A DNA stretch of 64,000 nucleotides from JBGLNJ01 sp034434835 (GCA_034434835.1 DAOTXX010000119.1:6113-70112), one strand, 5' to 3'; positions 7,690 to 16,390 are shown, counted from the stretch's first letter. Notes: a model not told the origin generated them from the letters alone. Numbers and translations are program-made.

Positions 7690-8287
7690 ACCGCCGAACT
7701 TGGAGCTTTACTTTGCCGTTCTGCGTGTGTTGGAGCAAGCCAACGCGCCCTACGTGATCATCGGCGCTTACGCCGGTTCGTCCTATGGCGTGACGCGAGC
7801 AACGTATGACGTTGACATCGTCGTTGACTTGAACGAAACGCACATCGCCGCTCTGGTCGCAGCGTTCCCTTCCCCTCGCTACTATGCCGACGCTGAGCAG
7901 ATGCGCAACTCGATCAAACTGGGTATCCTCTTCAACATCATTGATGCTGGCGAAGGACGCAAGGTTGACCTGATTCCACTGACGATGAAGCCCGGCTATG
8001 GCTGGGCGCTTGAGCGGCGTATCCGGCGACACTTTATCGCGCGAGGTGGTGAGACGTTCGAGGCATGGTGTGCCCGACCGGAAGATGTTGTCGTCGGCAA
8101 GTTGATGGCGTGGAGGGAAGGCCGCTCGACCAAGCACGAGTGGGACATCCGCGATATCCTCGCCGCCGCGCGACTTGGCCAAGATGCTGACCTGATTCAC
8201 TTTGACTTCACGTATGTTGACGATTGGGCCAGGCGACTTGGCCCAGAGGTCGAACAGGAATGGCACGGCCTCAAGGCCAGTGCCTGA
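7682..8287 (+). CDS. nucleotidyltransferase-fold protein (AbiEii/DUF6036-like)
   Basis: A 201-residue protein. Near the N-terminus YVIIGAYAGSSYGVTRATYDVDIVVDL is followed by KVDLIPL. The D-x-D pair in TYDVDIVVD is the metal-binding site expected of a minimal nucleotidyltransferase. A later segment (WCARPEDVVVGKLMAWREGRSTKHEWDI) resembles the C-terminal part of AbiEii/DUF6036 proteins, several of which are toxins that modify tRNA. Together with the 76-residue gene it forms a cassette inserted between two acyl-CoA dehydrogenase genes that otherwise belong to one operon. Confidence 0.7.
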   Translation: MAEPPNLELYFAVLRVLEQANAPYVIIGAYAGSSYGVTRATYDVDIVVDLNETHIAALVAAFPSPRYYADAEQMRNSIKLGILFNIIDAGEGRKVDLIPLTMKPGYGWALERRIRRHFIARGGETFEAWCARPEDVVVGKLMAWREGRSTKHEWDIRDILAAARLGQDADLIHFDFTYVDDWARRLGPEVEQEWHGLKASA

Positions 8288-8314
8288 CGTATTGTGTGCG
8301 ATGTACGCAATACG
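8288..8314. repeat. intergenic hairpin with ACGCAAT-type heptamers
   Basis: Perfect 7-bp arms CGTATTG (8288-8294) and CAATACG (8308-8314), loop 13 nt. The right side continues as 7-nt units (ACGCAAT, ACGCAGT) into the ribosome site of the next gene. The same unit recurs at 10326-10332. Confidence 0.6.
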
Positions 8315-8330
8315 CAGTACGAGGTGATGT

Positions 8331-9497
8331 ATGGATTTTGACTTAAAACCTGAGCACCAGGCACTGCGCAAGTTCATTCGCGAATTCGCGCAAGAAGAGA
8401 TCAGGCCGTTGACCAAGCAGATTGATCGTACCGGCCTGGTACCGGACGAGCTGATCAAGAAGGCGGCTGCGGCAGGATTGTTCGGCGTCCCGTTTTTGCA
8501 GAAATATGGCGGCATGGGCGCGGGCGAAACCGGCTATTGCATTTTGATGGAAGAGCTGGGCCGCGTGGACGCGAGCACCACAGCCATCATCGGCGCGCAC
8601 ACCGGCATCGGTGTGATGACCATAGCCCTTGACGGCACCGAAGAGCTCCAGCGGCGTTACATGCCCGATCTGTGCTCCGGTAAAAAGATCGCCGCGTTTG
8701 CGTTGACTGAACCCAATGCCGGTTCGGATGCGGCTTCGATTCGTATGAGGGCAGTGCGCGAAGGCGATAGCTACATTCTCGACGGCGAAAAGATGTGGAT
8801 CACCAACGGGCCGGTGGCCGACGTCCTGGCGGTGCTGGCGATCACCGATCCGGCGCTGGGCGCGCGCGGCGGCGCGACGTGCTTTATCGTCGAATCCAGG
8901 TGGGAAGGCTTTTCAGCCGGCAAGCGCGAGGAGAAAATGGGCCTGCACGGCAGCCCAACTTCATCGCTCAAGTTTGACAATCTGCGTGTGCCGCAGGAGA
9001 ATGTCGTCGGCAAGGTCGGCCTGGGCTTTGTGACGATGATGAAGACGCTGGACGTCGGTCGCGTAAGCCTGGGGGCGGCGACGTTAGGCGGCGCGCAGGC
9101 TGCGCTGGAGGCGGCGATGCAGTGGGCCAAAGCGCGGCATCAATTTGGCCGCAACCTGGCCAACATGCAGAGCATCCAGTTCATGATCGCAGATATGGCG
9201 TCGGAGATCGAATCGCTGCGCAGCCTGGTGTATCGCACGGCCTGGCTGGTGGACAATGGCCGGCCGTTCACCAAAGAAGCCGGCATGTGCAAGCTGCTCG
9301 GTTCCGAGATCGCCAGCCGCTGCATTGATCGCGCGCTGCAAATCCATGGCGCGCTCGGCTTTACGCGCGATGCCTGGATGGAACGCGCCTGGCGCGATAG
9401 CCGCATCAACGAAATCTTTGAAGGCACCAATGAGATTCAGCGGATCGTGATCGCGTCCGAGCTGTTCCAAGAGATCGGTGTGCGGATCCGACCCTAG
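8331..9497 (+). CDS. acyl-CoA dehydrogenase
   Basis: A 388-residue FAD-dependent acyl-CoA dehydrogenase starting MDFDLKPEHQAL. Motifs are canonical: ALTEPNAGSDA, MWITNGPVADV, and QIHGALGFTRD. Glu364 in NEIFEGTNEIQR sits at the catalytic-base position of the MCAD/SCAD type, unlike the other dehydrogenase of this operon. It reduces FAD while oxidising acyl-CoA and should hand electrons to the EtfBA pair encoded next. The Ribosome site GAGGTGATGT lies just upstream of ATG 8331. Confidence 0.93.
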   Translation: MDFDLKPEHQALRKFIREFAQEEIRPLTKQIDRTGLVPDELIKKAAAAGLFGVPFLQKYGGMGAGETGYCILMEELGRVDASTTAIIGAHTGIGVMTIALDGTEELQRRYMPDLCSGKKIAAFALTEPNAGSDAASIRMRAVREGDSYILDGEKMWITNGPVADVLAVLAITDPALGARGGATCFIVESRWEGFSAGKREEKMGLHGSPTSSLKFDNLRVPQENVVGKVGLGFVTMMKTLDVGRVSLGAATLGGAQAALEAAMQWAKARHQFGRNLANMQSIQFMIADMASEIESLRSLVYRTAWLVDNGRPFTKEAGMCKLLGSEIASRCIDRALQIHGALGFTRDAWMERAWRDSRINEIFEGTNEIQRIVIASELFQEIGVRIRP

Positions 9498-9505
9498 TCT
9501 CCTGA

Positions 9506-9540
9506 CCTTGTTGATTTGACAAGGTGACAGGGTGACAAGG
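9506..9540. repeat. TGACAAGG octamer repeat supplying the etfB ribosome site
   Basis: Three consecutive 8-nt units TGACAAGG, TGACAGGG, TGACAAGG cover 9517-9540. The first pairs with CCTTGT (9506-9511) as a small hairpin. The last unit plus AG forms the AAGGAG ribosome site of etfB. The same octamer family precedes ltaE at 29418-29457. Confidence 0.7.
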
Positions 9541-9548
9541 AGATGAGC

Positions 9549-10310
9549 ATGAGGATTGTGGTTGCCATTAAGCAAGTGCAGGACCCGACCGGGTTCACCG
9601 TGAACCGCAAGGCGGAGAAAATCTTTGTCAACCGTGAAGAGTACATCACCAACCCTGCCGACAAGTGCGCGCTGGAAACCGCGCTCCAGATCAAGGACAC
9701 GACTGGGGCTGAGGTCATCGTATTGTGCGGTGGGCCGGAGCGCGCCCAGGAGGCGCTGCGCCAGGCCTGGGCGATGGGCGCGGATCGCGGCATTCATCTC
9801 ACCGATCCGTTGTTTGCCGGGGCCGATGGCCTGGTGGCTGCCCGGCTGCTCGCAGCGGCGATTCGCAAGCTTGGCGAGGTAGACCTTGTGCTCACGGGCG
9901 ACCGCGCGTTGGACACCGGCGCGGGCGAAGTCGGCCCGCGATTGGCCGAGGCGCTGGGCTGGCCTCATATGCTCGCCGCGCATCAGGTCCAAATCAACAA
10001 TGGCGTGGTGAAGGTGATTGCTGCCGACGGAGCCAGGTTCGTCGCGCTCGAAGCGTCTATGCCTGCCGTCATCATTGTCGCCGCTGGCGCGAACCAGCCG
10101 CGCTATGGCAACGCTGCGCGCGTGATCAATTCGTACCAACAATGGAACCCTCAAGTCTGGACTGCCGCGGATCTCGGCCTGACCGAAGCCGAACTCCAGG
10201 TTGCAGTCGAAAGACGCGGACAGGCTTTCCCGCCGGAGCGACAGCCTGGTACGATCCTGAGCAGCGTGGACGAGTTGGTGGGGATGCTCAAGCGGCAGCG
10301 AGTCATCTAG
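9549..10310 (+). CDS. etfB: electron transfer flavoprotein beta subunit
   Basis: ATG 9549 is chosen over ATG 9543: the AAGGAG site (9537-9542) abuts 9543 directly but is 6 nt from 9549, giving the standard MRIVVAIKQVQDPTG. The product is 253 residues. EtfB binds AMP and, with EtfA, one FAD. It accepts electrons from acyl-CoA dehydrogenases and passes them toward the quinone pool. Family features include NPADKCALETAL, LCGGPERAQEALRQAWAMGADR, and LTGDRALDTGAGEVGPRLAEALGWPH. etfA follows after a 58-nt hairpin-bearing gap. Confidence 0.93.
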   Translation: MRIVVAIKQVQDPTGFTVNRKAEKIFVNREEYITNPADKCALETALQIKDTTGAEVIVLCGGPERAQEALRQAWAMGADRGIHLTDPLFAGADGLVAARLLAAAIRKLGEVDLVLTGDRALDTGAGEVGPRLAEALGWPHMLAAHQVQINNGVVKVIAADGARFVALEASMPAVIIVAAGANQPRYGNAARVINSYQQWNPQVWTAADLGLTEAELQVAVERRGQAFPPERQPGTILSSVDELVGMLKRQRVI

Positions 10311-10356
10311 ACGGAATACGGAACACGCAATACGTTTCTCATATTGCGTATTCCGT
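10311..10356. repeat. nested intergenic hairpin between etfB and etfA
   Basis: Perfect 10-bp outer arms ACGGAATACG (10311-10320) and CGTATTCCGT (10347-10356). A nested pair CGCAATA (10326-10332) / TATTGCG (10342-10348) shares the same sequence family. The left side reads as 7-nt units (ACGGAAT, ACGGAAC, ACGCAAT). The ribosome site GAGGAG follows immediately. Confidence 0.75.
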
Positions 10357-10368
10357 GAGGAGTGTGCT

Positions 10369-11370
10369 ATGACATTCATGGATGATTTGAACACGTCACC
10401 TGAGCCCCGTGACATCTGGGTCGCTGCCGAGTTGGGGGTGGATGGCAAACCCTCCCCGCTCTCGCTCGAACTCGTCGGCGGCGCGCGGATGATGGCTGAT
10501 GGCTTGGGTTGCTACGTTTACGCAGTTGTGATGGGGGCGAGAGCGCAAGGGGCTGCGCCAGAATTGATCGCGGCGGGTGCGGATCGCGTTTACGTGGCCG
10601 AGGCCCCCCAGCTCGAAAGCCCCGGTGTGCGCTGCAAATTGCTGGGCGATCTGTTTGCGCCGCAGCCGCCCGAAGTCTTGCTGTTCGGCGCGACGCGCAT
10701 GGCCGAGGACGTCGCTCCGCGGCTGGCGCAGCGATTCAACACGGGACTGCTCGCGCACTGCATCAGCCTGCAGATGGACGAGGTCGAGCGTGTGCTGATT
10801 GGCACACATTCGGTCTATGGCGGCGATTATTACCTGGTGACAGCAGCCACCCGCCGACCGATGATCGCGACGGTCGAGCCAGATACCTTTGGCCCGCCAT
10901 ATCTTGACTCGTATCGCCTGGGCGAGACCGAGACTGTGTCAGTGGATCTGTCTGGTTTCGAAGGCCGTGTGCGCGTGATCGGTCCGGTGGATTACACGCC
11001 GCTGCAAGTGCCACTGCGCAAAGCCCGGCGCATTGTCTCTGCGGGACGGCAGGCGGGTGATTTCGGGCGCGTCAAGCAATTGGCGGATTTGTTGGGCGCG
11101 CACGTCGCCGGCGCGCGCGAAGCGCTGGACGAGGGTTGGATCACCGAAGATCAGGTCGTCGGCGCAATGGGCGAGAGTGTTCAGCCCGATCTATACATGG
11201 CCGTCGGCATCCGTGGCGACACGTATCATGCGTTCGGCATCCGCGATGCCGGGTACATCGTCGCCATCCATCCGGACAAGGACGCCCCCATCCTCAAGAT
11301 CGCTGATGCCGCTCTGGTGGGTGATCCCCCCAAGATTTTGAGTGAGCTGATCGCGGCGTTGGGCCAGTAG
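10369..11370 (+). CDS. etfA: electron transfer flavoprotein alpha subunit
   Basis: A 333-residue EtfA. The C-terminal FAD domain is recognisable: RRIVSAGRQAGDFGRVKQLADLLGAHVAGAREALDEGW, SVQPDLYMAVGIRGDTYHAFGI, and IVAIHPDKDAPI. With EtfB it carries electrons from the dehydrogenases of this operon. The start at ATG 10369 lies 7 nt after GAGGAG. It is the last gene before the terminator at 11403. No ETF:quinone oxidoreductase gene is in the window. Confidence 0.92.
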   Translation: MTFMDDLNTSPEPRDIWVAAELGVDGKPSPLSLELVGGARMMADGLGCYVYAVVMGARAQGAAPELIAAGADRVYVAEAPQLESPGVRCKLLGDLFAPQPPEVLLFGATRMAEDVAPRLAQRFNTGLLAHCISLQMDEVERVLIGTHSVYGGDYYLVTAATRRPMIATVEPDTFGPPYLDSYRLGETETVSVDLSGFEGRVRVIGPVDYTPLQVPLRKARRIVSAGRQAGDFGRVKQLADLLGAHVAGAREALDEGWITEDQVVGAMGESVQPDLYMAVGIRGDTYHAFGIRDAGYIVAIHPDKDAPILKIADAALVGDPPKILSELIAALGQ

Positions 11371-11402
11371 AGTCCAGCGCATGGCTCGGTGGTGAATAGG
11401 AA

Positions 11403-11440
11403 GCTTCGCTCCTGCATGCAGGAGCGAAGCCTTTTGTTTG
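11403..11440 (+). terminator. Rho-independent terminator of the beta-oxidation operon
   Basis: A perfect 28-bp palindrome (arms 11403-11416 and 11417-11430, core CTGCATGCAG) is followed by CTTTTGTTTG. It lies 32 nt after etfA and closes the operon. Confidence 0.88.
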
Positions 11441-11466
11441 GCAGTGCTGACGCTCTGAGGTACAAT
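11438..11466 (+). promoter_or_regulatory. promoter of the NusG-like gene
   Basis: TTGGCA (11438-11443) and TACAAT (11461-11466), spacing 17 bp. It begins inside the T-run of the preceding terminator, and the expected start is about 15 nt before ATG 11488. Confidence 0.6.
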
Positions 11467-11487
11467 AGCCATCCTCGGAGACTGACG

Positions 11488-12018
11488 ATGAATCGAGTCC
11501 GCTGGTATACAGTGCAGACCAAACCACGCGCCGAGCATCAGGTGCGCGAGGCATTGGCTGGCAAGGGATTAACCGTCTACTTGCCTATGGTGCGAGTGAC
11601 CCGCGTCAATCCCCGCGCGCGGCCCGTCGTGCCGTTGTTCCCCTGTTATCTCTTTGTGCAAGCGGACCTGGAGCAAGTTGGTCGCTCGGCAATCAACTGG
11701 GCGCCGGGCGTGGTGCGGTTGGTGAGTTTCGGCAGCGAACCTGTGGCGGTGCCCGATGCGGTGATCGAGCACGTCAAACGACGATTGGCCGAAGTGGAAA
11801 AAAGCGGTGAATTTGGATTGGGGCCGTTCCGGCATGGGGACCACGTGCGCATCACCACTGGCCCTTTTCGTGATCTCGATGCCGTGTTCGACCAAAAACT
11901 GACAGCCAAGGGACGAGCGCGAGTACTGGTCGAATTCCTTGGCCGTCTGACGGCTACTGAGGTAGATCTGGACGCGCTAGAAAAGCTGGATCAGCGCGGT
12001 CGGGCGCATCAACCCTGA
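11488..12018 (+). CDS. NusG/RfaH-family transcription elongation factor
   Basis: ATG 11488 is used; an upstream in-frame ATG at 11389 would translate through the terminator. The product is 176 residues. The NGN domain is clear (WYTVQTKPRAEHQVREAL, VPLFPCYLFVQADL, PGVVRLVSFG), and a C-terminal KOW domain follows (GDHVRITTGPFRDLDAVF). Specialised NusG paralogues such as RfaH act on long polysaccharide operons. Here the gene converges on, and overlaps by 10 nt, an exopolysaccharide cluster on the opposite strand, so a specific role in capsule/EPS expression is plausible. Housekeeping NusG cannot be ruled out, but no SecE or ribosomal genes are nearby. Confidence 0.85.
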   Translation: MNRVRWYTVQTKPRAEHQVREALAGKGLTVYLPMVRVTRVNPRARPVVPLFPCYLFVQADLEQVGRSAINWAPGVVRLVSFGSEPVAVPDAVIEHVKRRLAEVEKSGEFGLGPFRHGDHVRITTGPFRDLDAVFDQKLTAKGRARVLVEFLGRLTATEVDLDALEKLDQRGRAHQP

Positions 12019-13730
12019 GTGCTATCGGCTGCGGCCTCTGTCTTGCTCCAATCTTCTGCCGGTTCTTCCGGTAGGGCAGGAGCCCTTTCCCTTTCGCCCG
12101 CCGAGTGGCCGTTTCGTCCAAACAGCCGGACGAACCAGCCGCTGGACGAACGTCGCCTCCGACGTTGGCCGTCCTCAGAAACATAGTAATAGTAGTAGTC
12201 ATACCCTGTCCCTGCGGACGAAAGCCGATTCAACGCAACACCCAGCAAGCGTGCTCCCACTCCCATTAAGGCGTCTTTGGATCGCTGAGCTGCTCCACGC
12301 CGTGTGCGCCCGGCGTCCACGATGAGCAGGGTGCCATCCAGACGAGAGGCAAGGATGCTCGCATCGGAAACGGCCAGGACGGGTGGAGTGTCAAAGATCA
12401 GGATGTCGGCGCGCTGTTCGAGCAGTTCGATCAAATCTCCCATGCGCTTTGAGCCGAGCAGTTCTGAAGGGCTGTCGGGCGTTGGCCCTGACGTGACAAC
12501 GCTCAGGTTCGGTACTGAGACAGCCTGCAAGACATCGGCCGCGCTGACGTCTTCATGTTCCAATACCGTGGATAACCCGACCGTGTTTTCCAACTGAAAG
12601 ATGTCGTGCTGAATTGGGCGGCGCATGTCGGCGTCAATCAAGACCACGCGCGAACCCGACTGAGCCATCGCTGCGGCCAGGTTGGCGACTGTCACGCTCT
12701 TACCTTCCAGGGGACTGGCGCTCGTGACCATCAGGGTGCGGAGTGAGTGGTCGCCCATGCTGTGCTGCAAGTTGGCGCGCAGCATGCGATACGCTTCGGC
12801 GATGGGCGAGCGTGGGTAAGAGGCCACGATCAATTTGCTGGGGTAGTCGTCGCCTTCGATGCGGGCGATGCTGCCGAGCGTTTTGAGATCAAGGGCATGG
12901 CGCACATCGTCAGAGGTCCTGATGGTGTCATCAATATAGTCCAGCAGAAAGGCTGCGCTGCTAGCCAGCGCCAGACCGATCGCCATGGCCAGCAGCACGT
13001 TGTAGGCCGTGCGCGGCCCGATCGGCGTGGAGGGGACCTGGGCCAGCTCGACAACGCTTAACGTGTTGGGCGCGCCGCGCTGGAGCGACAGGCCCAACTG
13101 GGCATAGGTGGATTGCCAACTGGCAATCTGGTTTTGAAGCGCGGCCTGACGGCTGCGCGCATCCTGGATTTGACGCGCGCTGGTGGCCTTGGCGATCACG
13201 TCGTCTAACTGGCTGACTTCTTGACGCGCTTTGGTGATGTTGGCTTTGATTTCTTCCATCTGGCTGACGATGAATTGTCGATCGCTGTCTTTTTGCGCTT
13301 CGGCGCCCGCCGGGCTTTGCCGGATCAATTGCTGGGCGATCTCGTCTACCAGCACCTTGGCCCGCAGTGGGTCGGTGTCTTGCACCGAGATCTCGAGCAA
13401 CTGAGAGCCTGGGATCGCGCGCGCGATGACCATGCTTTTGAGCGCGGTCCACTCCCAGGGGAGACCCAGCGCGTCCAGCGTGGATTTGAGCACCCGCTCG
13501 CGTTGAGCCAGATCCGCATAGATTTGGGCGAGCGTCTGGCCGGTATAAAAGTCGGATGTGCTGGGGTTGGGGCTTTGGAGGGCCTGGCCCACCATCAGGG
13601 TCGTATGAGCCAGATAAGTCTTGGGCATCGAGCGAGTGCCGAGGTAGCTGGAAACTGCCGCCACTGCCACGCTGACGACGATCAGCCACCACCACTTGAA
13701 CAAGGTTGAGAAAATCTGCCTTAGTTCCAT
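12009..13730 (-). CDS. polysaccharide co-polymerase with tyrosine autokinase domain (Wzc/CpsCD-like)
   Basis: Start taken at the ATG read from 13730 (MELRQIFSTLFKWWWLIVVSV), which puts the first transmembrane helix at the N-terminus; 573 residues. Order: Wzz chain-length domain, a coiled-coil middle, a second membrane segment (about NVLLAMAIGLALASSAAFLL), then a BY-kinase ATPase with ASPLEGKSVTVANLA (Walker A) and VVLIDADMRRP (Walker A'). A tyrosine cluster YDYYYYYV near the end is the expected autophosphorylation site. Such proteins control export and chain length of exopolysaccharide. It is the most downstream gene of the minus-strand EPS group. Confidence 0.88.
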   Translation of the reverse strand: MELRQIFSTLFKWWWLIVVSVAVAAVSSYLGTRSMPKTYLAHTTLMVGQALQSPNPSTSDFYTGQTLAQIYADLAQRERVLKSTLDALGLPWEWTALKSMVIARAIPGSQLLEISVQDTDPLRAKVLVDEIAQQLIRQSPAGAEAQKDSDRQFIVSQMEEIKANITKARQEVSQLDDVIAKATSARQIQDARSRQAALQNQIASWQSTYAQLGLSLQRGAPNTLSVVELAQVPSTPIGPRTAYNVLLAMAIGLALASSAAFLLDYIDDTIRTSDDVRHALDLKTLGSIARIEGDDYPSKLIVASYPRSPIAEAYRMLRANLQHSMGDHSLRTLMVTSASPLEGKSVTVANLAAAMAQSGSRVVLIDADMRRPIQHDIFQLENTVGLSTVLEHEDVSAADVLQAVSVPNLSVVTSGPTPDSPSELLGSKRMGDLIELLEQRADILIFDTPPVLAVSDASILASRLDGTLLIVDAGRTRRGAAQRSKDALMGVGARLLGVALNRLSSAGTGYDYYYYYVSEDGQRRRRRSSSGWFVRLFGRNGHSAGERERAPALPEEPAEDWSKTEAAADSTQG

Positions 13731-13932
13731 ATGGCCCTGCGTTCTAGTGCTCGAATCTGCTGTCCTGGCGCGGAAAAAGAAACAACCCTCCGCGACACCG
13801 AGAGCGCATTGACTAGCCAGACATCCCAACAGACTCGTCGGCGGTGGAGGGCATCAACACAGGCTGGGGGGATAGCCTGGAAGCGCTCGCTAGTCTAATA
13901 GTAACACACTCGGGCTAAAGTTTCAACTGCTT

Positions 13933-14853
13933 TCACATGTTTTGCTTGAACCACTCCAGTGTGCGCGCCACGCCTTCTTCGAAGGGTACCTGGGGCTTCC
14001 AGCCCAGTTCGCGGGCGGCCTTGCTGCAATCAAAATAGAACAGGCGAACGTCCCCCACGCGCTTAGGCCCAGATTGAGCCTCGATGTGGATGCCCGTCAT
14101 CTTGACGAGCAGCCGGTAGATCGCATTCACCGAGATCGGCTGGCCGGAGCCGATGTTGTAAGCTTGATCGTCGCCTTGATCCATGGCCAGCACGTTGGCC
14201 TGCACTGCATCGTCCACGTACAGGTAATCCTTGGCCTGTTCGCCATCCCAATGGATGATCGGCGGCAGCCCCTGCAACAGCCGCTTGGCAAACACGGTGA
14301 TGACGTGCTCGCTGGAAATCGTATCGCGCGATCCAAAGATGTTGGCGTAGCGCAGGGCGGTGTAGCGAACGCCCAGGTTGGTCGCAAAGTAACGCAAATA
14401 CCACTCACTGGCCGCCTTGGTGATCCCGTATGGGCTTTCGGGCGCAAAGGGCTGGTCCTCGGTGATCGGTAATCGCTGAGAGTTGCCGTAGACGGTGCCC
14501 CCCGACGAAGCAAAGATGATCTTGCGCACGCCAGCCTTGGCCGCTGCCGTTAACAGGTTCAGCAGGCCCAGGATATTGACCTGAGCATCGTATTCGGGCT
14601 GCTCGGTCGAAACGCGCACCATCGTCTGCGCGGCGTGATGGTTGATGACTTGAGGCCGCTCGGTCTCGATCAGCCGGGCCAGGTCGGGGGAACGAACATC
14701 CATCTCATAGAAGCGAGCAGCGGGATGGACGTTCTCCCGGTAGCCGGTGGCGAGATTGTCCACGACCAGGACTTGGTGCCCCAGCGAGATAAGCCGGTCA
14801 ACAATGTGTGAAGCGATAAAACCCGCTCCACCGGTGACCAATATCTTGGACAT
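13933..14853 (-). CDS. NAD-dependent sugar-nucleotide epimerase (GalE-like SDR)
   Basis: Start read from ATG at 14853 (MSKILVTGGAGFI), with GGGAGAA just upstream; 306 residues. An extended short-chain dehydrogenase: the NAD motif TGGAGFIASHI, the SSGGTVYG segment, and catalytic YGITK are all present. It probably epimerises or dehydrates a UDP- or GDP-sugar feeding the exopolysaccharide pathway. The exact substrate (UDP-glucose, UDP-glucuronate or similar) cannot be told. A 200-nt gap (13731-13932) to the Wzc-like gene holds no gene I can support. Confidence 0.85.
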   Translation of the reverse strand: MSKILVTGGAGFIASHIVDRLISLGHQVLVVDNLATGYRENVHPAARFYEMDVRSPDLARLIETERPQVINHHAAQTMVRVSTEQPEYDAQVNILGLLNLLTAAAKAGVRKIIFASSGGTVYGNSQRLPITEDQPFAPESPYGITKAASEWYLRYFATNLGVRYTALRYANIFGSRDTISSEHVITVFAKRLLQGLPPIIHWDGEQAKDYLYVDDAVQANVLAMDQGDDQAYNIGSGQPISVNAIYRLLVKMTGIHIEAQSGPKRVGDVRLFYFDCSKAARELGWKPQVPFEEGVARTLEWFKQNM

Positions 14854-14984
14854 ATTATGTGCTTCTCCCAAGACGTTGCCTTGCGCAGCTGAATTTCATC
14901 AAAAGCAAGGGCGGCACACTTTGCGCTATGCCGCCCACAGACGCTATCGCGTGAGTCCGCGACGGGTACCGAAAGCGAACCCGG

Positions 14985-15629
14985 TCAACTCATCGCCCAG
15001 GCTGCCAGGCCCGGCGTAGTCGCCATCCGCGAACCGAGCCCTGGCACTTGATCGCCGGCCAGATAGAACTCGGTCATCCAGCCCGGGCCGAGGATCCAGT
15101 TGACCGCATCGGCCAGGTCATCCGCCAAATAGTATCCCATCACCTGAGCCTGGCGCAACCGGGCCATCTGGCCAGTGCCGCGCCCGGTCTTGACGAGCAC
15201 CGGGCGGCAACTGGCTGCCTTGGCGGCCATCACGTCACTTTCCGCATCGCCCACGAAAAAGCTGCGCGCCAGATCGAGCTTCATTTCCTCGGCAGCCTTG
15301 AGCAGCAGGCCAGGCTGGGGCTTGCGGCAATTGCAATTTTCCTCCGGTCGGTGAGGGCAGTAAAACACCCGGTCAATGCGTCCGCCGACGTTTTTCACTA
15401 TGTTGACCATGTGCGCGTTGATCTCGTCAATCGCCTGCCGACTGACCAGGCCGCGTCCCACGACGGCCTGATTGCTGATCACGACGACGGGCCATTCCAA
15501 TTGAGCCAGACGCCGCAGGGCGGTCAGCACGCCGGGCAGGAAATCGAACTCGGCCCACGACTTGACGTGATCGGGTCGGTTGCGGTTGATGACACCATCG
15601 CGGTCGAGAAAGATAGCAGGTCGTTTCAT
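14985..15629 (-). CDS. gmhB: D-glycero-D-manno-heptose-1,7-bisphosphate 7-phosphatase-like HAD phosphatase
   Basis: Start ATG at 15629 overlaps the stop of the upstream nucleotidyltransferase (ATGA); 214 residues. HAD motif I is FLDRDGVIN, followed by a cysteine/histidine zinc motif (CPHRPEENCNCRKPQPG), which marks the GmhB-type histidinol-phosphatase/heptose subfamily. Motif III/IV FVGDAESDVMAAKAA is intact. It would dephosphorylate heptose bisphosphate on the way to an activated heptose. The neighbouring nucleotidyltransferase fits the next step. Confidence 0.82.
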   Translation of the reverse strand: MKRPAIFLDRDGVINRNRPDHVKSWAEFDFLPGVLTALRRLAQLEWPVVVISNQAVVGRGLVSRQAIDEINAHMVNIVKNVGGRIDRVFYCPHRPEENCNCRKPQPGLLLKAAEEMKLDLARSFFVGDAESDVMAAKAASCRPVLVKTGRGTGQMARLRQAQVMGYYLADDLADAVNWILGPGWMTEFYLAGDQVPGLGSRMATTPGLAAWAMS

Positions 15630-16378
15630 TTTTGCCAGGTCCATTCGCGTTGCGCTTGGGCGTACTTGTCCAGCGTGCCAATGTCCAGCAGGTAGGTGCC
15701 CTGCGGAATCACCCAACCATACATCGAAACACCCGCGCGCAGCAATTGCGGGAAGAGATGTAATCCAAAATCGTAAAATGTGTTGGGCGGGATCAGTTGC
15801 ACGACGTCTGGCTCAATGACCAGTACGCCGGCGTTTGCCAGATCGGTGAACACCTGACCTGGCCCGGGTTTTTCCACAAAGCGGGTCACCCGGCCGTTGA
15901 TGTCCAGGCCGACCAGCCCAACTTCAGTGGGGTTCGGCACATGATACAGGCTCATCGTCACCCCAGTCAAAGAATCGCCGAGTCGTTTTTGCCGGTGGAA
16001 GGCCAGCAGGGCGGAGAGATCCAGATCTGTCAGGACATCGCCATACATCACGACCAAGGGGCCACCATTGACGAACCCGTTCAGCTTGCGCGCCGCCCCT
16101 GCCGTCCCCAAGATTGGGTCCTCATACGAGTAAACAATCCGCATGCCCATTCTCGAGCCATCACCAAAGTGATGGGTGATTACCTCTGGGTGGTGATGCA
16201 GGTTGATCGCAATCTCCCGGATGCCATGCTGACGCAACCACTCGACAATGTGCTCCAAAAGGGGCTTGCCGTTGATGGGCAGCATTGGCTTGGGCCGATC
16301 GAGTGTTAAAGGTCGCAAGCGGGTGCCTTCACCGGCGGCCAGGACGAGTGCCTTGGGGGGATGTGTGTGTGTCATCAT
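15626..16378 (-). CDS. sugar-1-phosphate nucleotidyltransferase
   Basis: A 250-residue protein with the nucleotidyltransferase signature LAAGEGTRLRPLTLDRPKPMLPINGKPLL and the metal-binding GDVLTDLD. It activates a sugar 1-phosphate with NTP. Beside a GmhB-like phosphatase it may be the HddC-type heptose guanylyltransferase, but mannose-1-P or glucose-1-P cannot be excluded. The length lacks a C-terminal acetyltransferase domain. It is translationally coupled to the phosphatase and sits 12 nt from the upstream glycosylphosphotransferase gene. Confidence 0.85.
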   Translation of the reverse strand: MMTHTHPPKALVLAAGEGTRLRPLTLDRPKPMLPINGKPLLEHIVEWLRQHGIREIAINLHHHPEVITHHFGDGSRMGMRIVYSYEDPILGTAGAARKLNGFVNGGPLVVMYGDVLTDLDLSALLAFHRQKRLGDSLTGVTMSLYHVPNPTEVGLVGLDINGRVTRFVEKPGPGQVFTDLANAGVLVIEPDVVQLIPPNTFYDFGLHLFPQLLRAGVSMYGWVIPQGTYLLDIGTLDKYAQAQREWTWQK

Positions 16379-16390
16379 CTTTGTCTTGCC

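Noticed and set aside
9084..10448. A 454-codon antisense frame over the acyl-CoA dehydrogenase and etfB
   Set aside because: It spans two canonical genes on the other strand and has no motif of its own.
11389..11487. Longer start for the NusG-like gene
   Set aside because: The extra codons run through the terminator palindrome and the promoter of the gene itself.
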